5,729 nucleotides of DNA from assembly GCA_904420265.1 (NCBI GenBank), contig CAJFUU010000140.1, positions 1 to 5,729 on the forward strand, given 5' to 3'. Below the pieces are notes generated by a model, which had not been told where the DNA came from, searched no databases, and saw only the letters and a list, made by a program, of their open reading frames with translations. Below, one piece after another: positions 5,097 through 5,729 of this stretch. How positions within the stretch are numbered: position 1 is the stretch's first letter; each line of letters opens with the position of its first letter. This stretch comes from an uncultured Clostridia bacterium. Its GTDB lineage: Bacteria; Bacillota; Clostridia; Christensenellales; Aristaeellaceae. The position numbers and the translations under genes are program-made.

Positions 5097-5138
5097 AAAC
5101 GGCCTGTCCAGGCAAAAGCATGCCCGAACAGGCCGTTT
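5097..5138. terminator. Strong terminator-like hairpin
   Basis: AAACGGCCTGT (5097-5107) and ACAGGCCGTTT (5128-5138) form a perfect 11-bp stem. The 20-nt loop can form an inner GGC/GCC pair. TTTTA completes the plus-strand tract, and the minus strand runs into TTTGAAAAC, so it could act both ways. It may end the minus-strand transcript of the right-edge gene with a 3' tail of about 250 nt, or a plus-strand non-coding transcript. Confidence 0.65.
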
Positions 5139-5383
5139 TATGCAGCGAAACCCCCGCTTGAAGCGGAGGTTGTGTATCTTATGGCTATGCCCAGAATCGT
5201 CAAACCCTTTTCCAAAATGGGAGACACGTTAAGGACAACCCGATGCAAAAAGGAAAAAACTGCTCTGAGCGGCATCCAAAGGAACTGGCGCTGCCGGCGT
5301 CACGCCCTTATAGGGTTTCGGCAAACCGCCGGTTTGGCTCGCGGTCTTGATAGGAGCAGGAATCGCGTCCATGCGAAGGTTTC
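5139..5383. other. Intergenic stretch with small hairpins only
   Basis: Contains CCGCT-TGA-AGCGG (5154-5166), CCCT-TAT-AGGG (5305-5315) and CAAACC-GCC-GGTTTG (5322-5336). The last lies nearest the 3' end of the right-edge minus-strand gene but has no good T-run. A plus-strand ATG at 5181 follows GGAGG (5165-5169) by 11 nt and opens 77 codons to 5414. That product is basic and low in complexity, and it overlaps the right-edge gene in antisense, so I do not call it a gene. Confidence 0.4.
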
Positions 5384-5729
5384 TCAGGCGCGGTCTGCCG
5401 CCTCTCCTTCCTGACGCCGTTTCTCCAGCACGTAGGTGAGAAAGTCTATGTCCTCGGGGTAGGTCATTTTCAGGTTGTTGATAAAATCGAAGTACAAAAA
5501 GCGGCTCGCTTCCAGCGGCAGGTGATTGAGCAGGCAGGTGGCCGGGAACTCCTCGCGGAAATAGCGATAGAACACATCAAAGCGGAAGCATTCCGGCGTC
5601 TGAATGGAAAAATACTGGCTGCGGTCCACATCCTGTTCGCCATAGTGTCCCAAGGCGTCGCTCAAATGACGGCACTGAATGGCCGCGTCATAGGCGTCCA
5701 GCTTTTCCATCAGCGTGTCGATGAGCGCA
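5384..5729 (-). CDS. Unrecognised protein, C-terminal part (start off right edge)
   Basis: The minus strand is open from the right edge to a TGA at 5384-5386, giving 114 visible residues. The first Met in view (complement of 5708-5710) has no binding site, and the frame continues upstream of it with ALIDTL. The real start is therefore probably outside the window. The visible part is soluble in character, with no signal peptide or membrane segment. It is rich in aromatic residues, notably CFRFDVFYRYFREEFP followed by LEASRFLYFDFINNLKMTYP, and ends in a charged, probably disordered tail (LEKRRQEGEAADRA). Codon choice (mostly G/C third positions) resembles the other genes here, which supports it as real. 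I do not recognise the family and assign no function. It converges on the DprA-like gene across the repeat-filled gap. Confidence 0.68.
   Translation of the reverse strand, partial: ALIDTLMEKLDAYDAAIQCRHLSDALGHYGEQDVDRSQYFSIQTPECFRFDVFYRYFREEFPATCLLNHLPLEASRFLYFDFINNLKMTYPEDIDFLTYVLEKRRQEGEAADRA

Noticed and set aside
4291..5383. Known structural RNA (tRNA, tmRNA, 6S, SRP, RNase P RNA) or riboswitch
   Set aside because: I found none of the signature sequences by eye. Only simple hairpins are present. An Rfam covariance search would be needed to exclude them fully.

Overview
The window looks like chromosomal DNA from a GC-rich member of the Firmicutes, probably a Clostridia-type gut lineage. 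This is inferred from strong AGGAGG-type ribosome binding sites, sigma-A-like promoters with an extended -10 (TGnTATAAT), and the combination of an OmpR-family regulator, a PRC-barrel protein, a YtxH-like small protein, an AI-2E-family permease and a DprA-family protein. No gene gives a genus-level assignment.

Layout: (1) 1-587, minus strand: the N-terminal 195 codons of an OmpR/PhoB-type response regulator that leaves the window on the left. (2) 588-781: an AT-rich divergent control region with a good minus-strand promoter, a long imperfect dyad across its start point, and a perfect 9+9 bp inverted repeat. (3) 782-2422, plus strand: a tightly overlapping three-gene operon (two-domain PRC-barrel protein, 55-residue YtxH-like protein, AI-2E-family permease) ending at a hairpin that overlaps the last stop codon. 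(4) 2581-3615: a separate transcription unit with its own near-consensus promoter, encoding a divergent DprA/Smf-like protein that ends in a beta-clamp-binding-like peptide. (5) 3616-5383: about 1.77 kb with no convincing gene. It holds four tandem copies of a ~154 bp repeat (3668-4290), a second strongly diverged two-copy repeat (4493-4927) with conserved hairpins, and two strong terminator-like hairpins (4608-4640, 5097-5138). (6) 5384-5729, minus strand: the C-terminal part of an unrecognised protein that enters from the right edge.

Functionally, the permease operon looks like envelope housekeeping, and the regulator belongs to a two-component system whose kinase is not in view. The DprA-like gene suggests DNA processing, but its core motifs differ from canonical DprA. 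The most unusual parts are this divergent DprA-like protein and the repeat-filled gap between it and the convergent right-edge gene.
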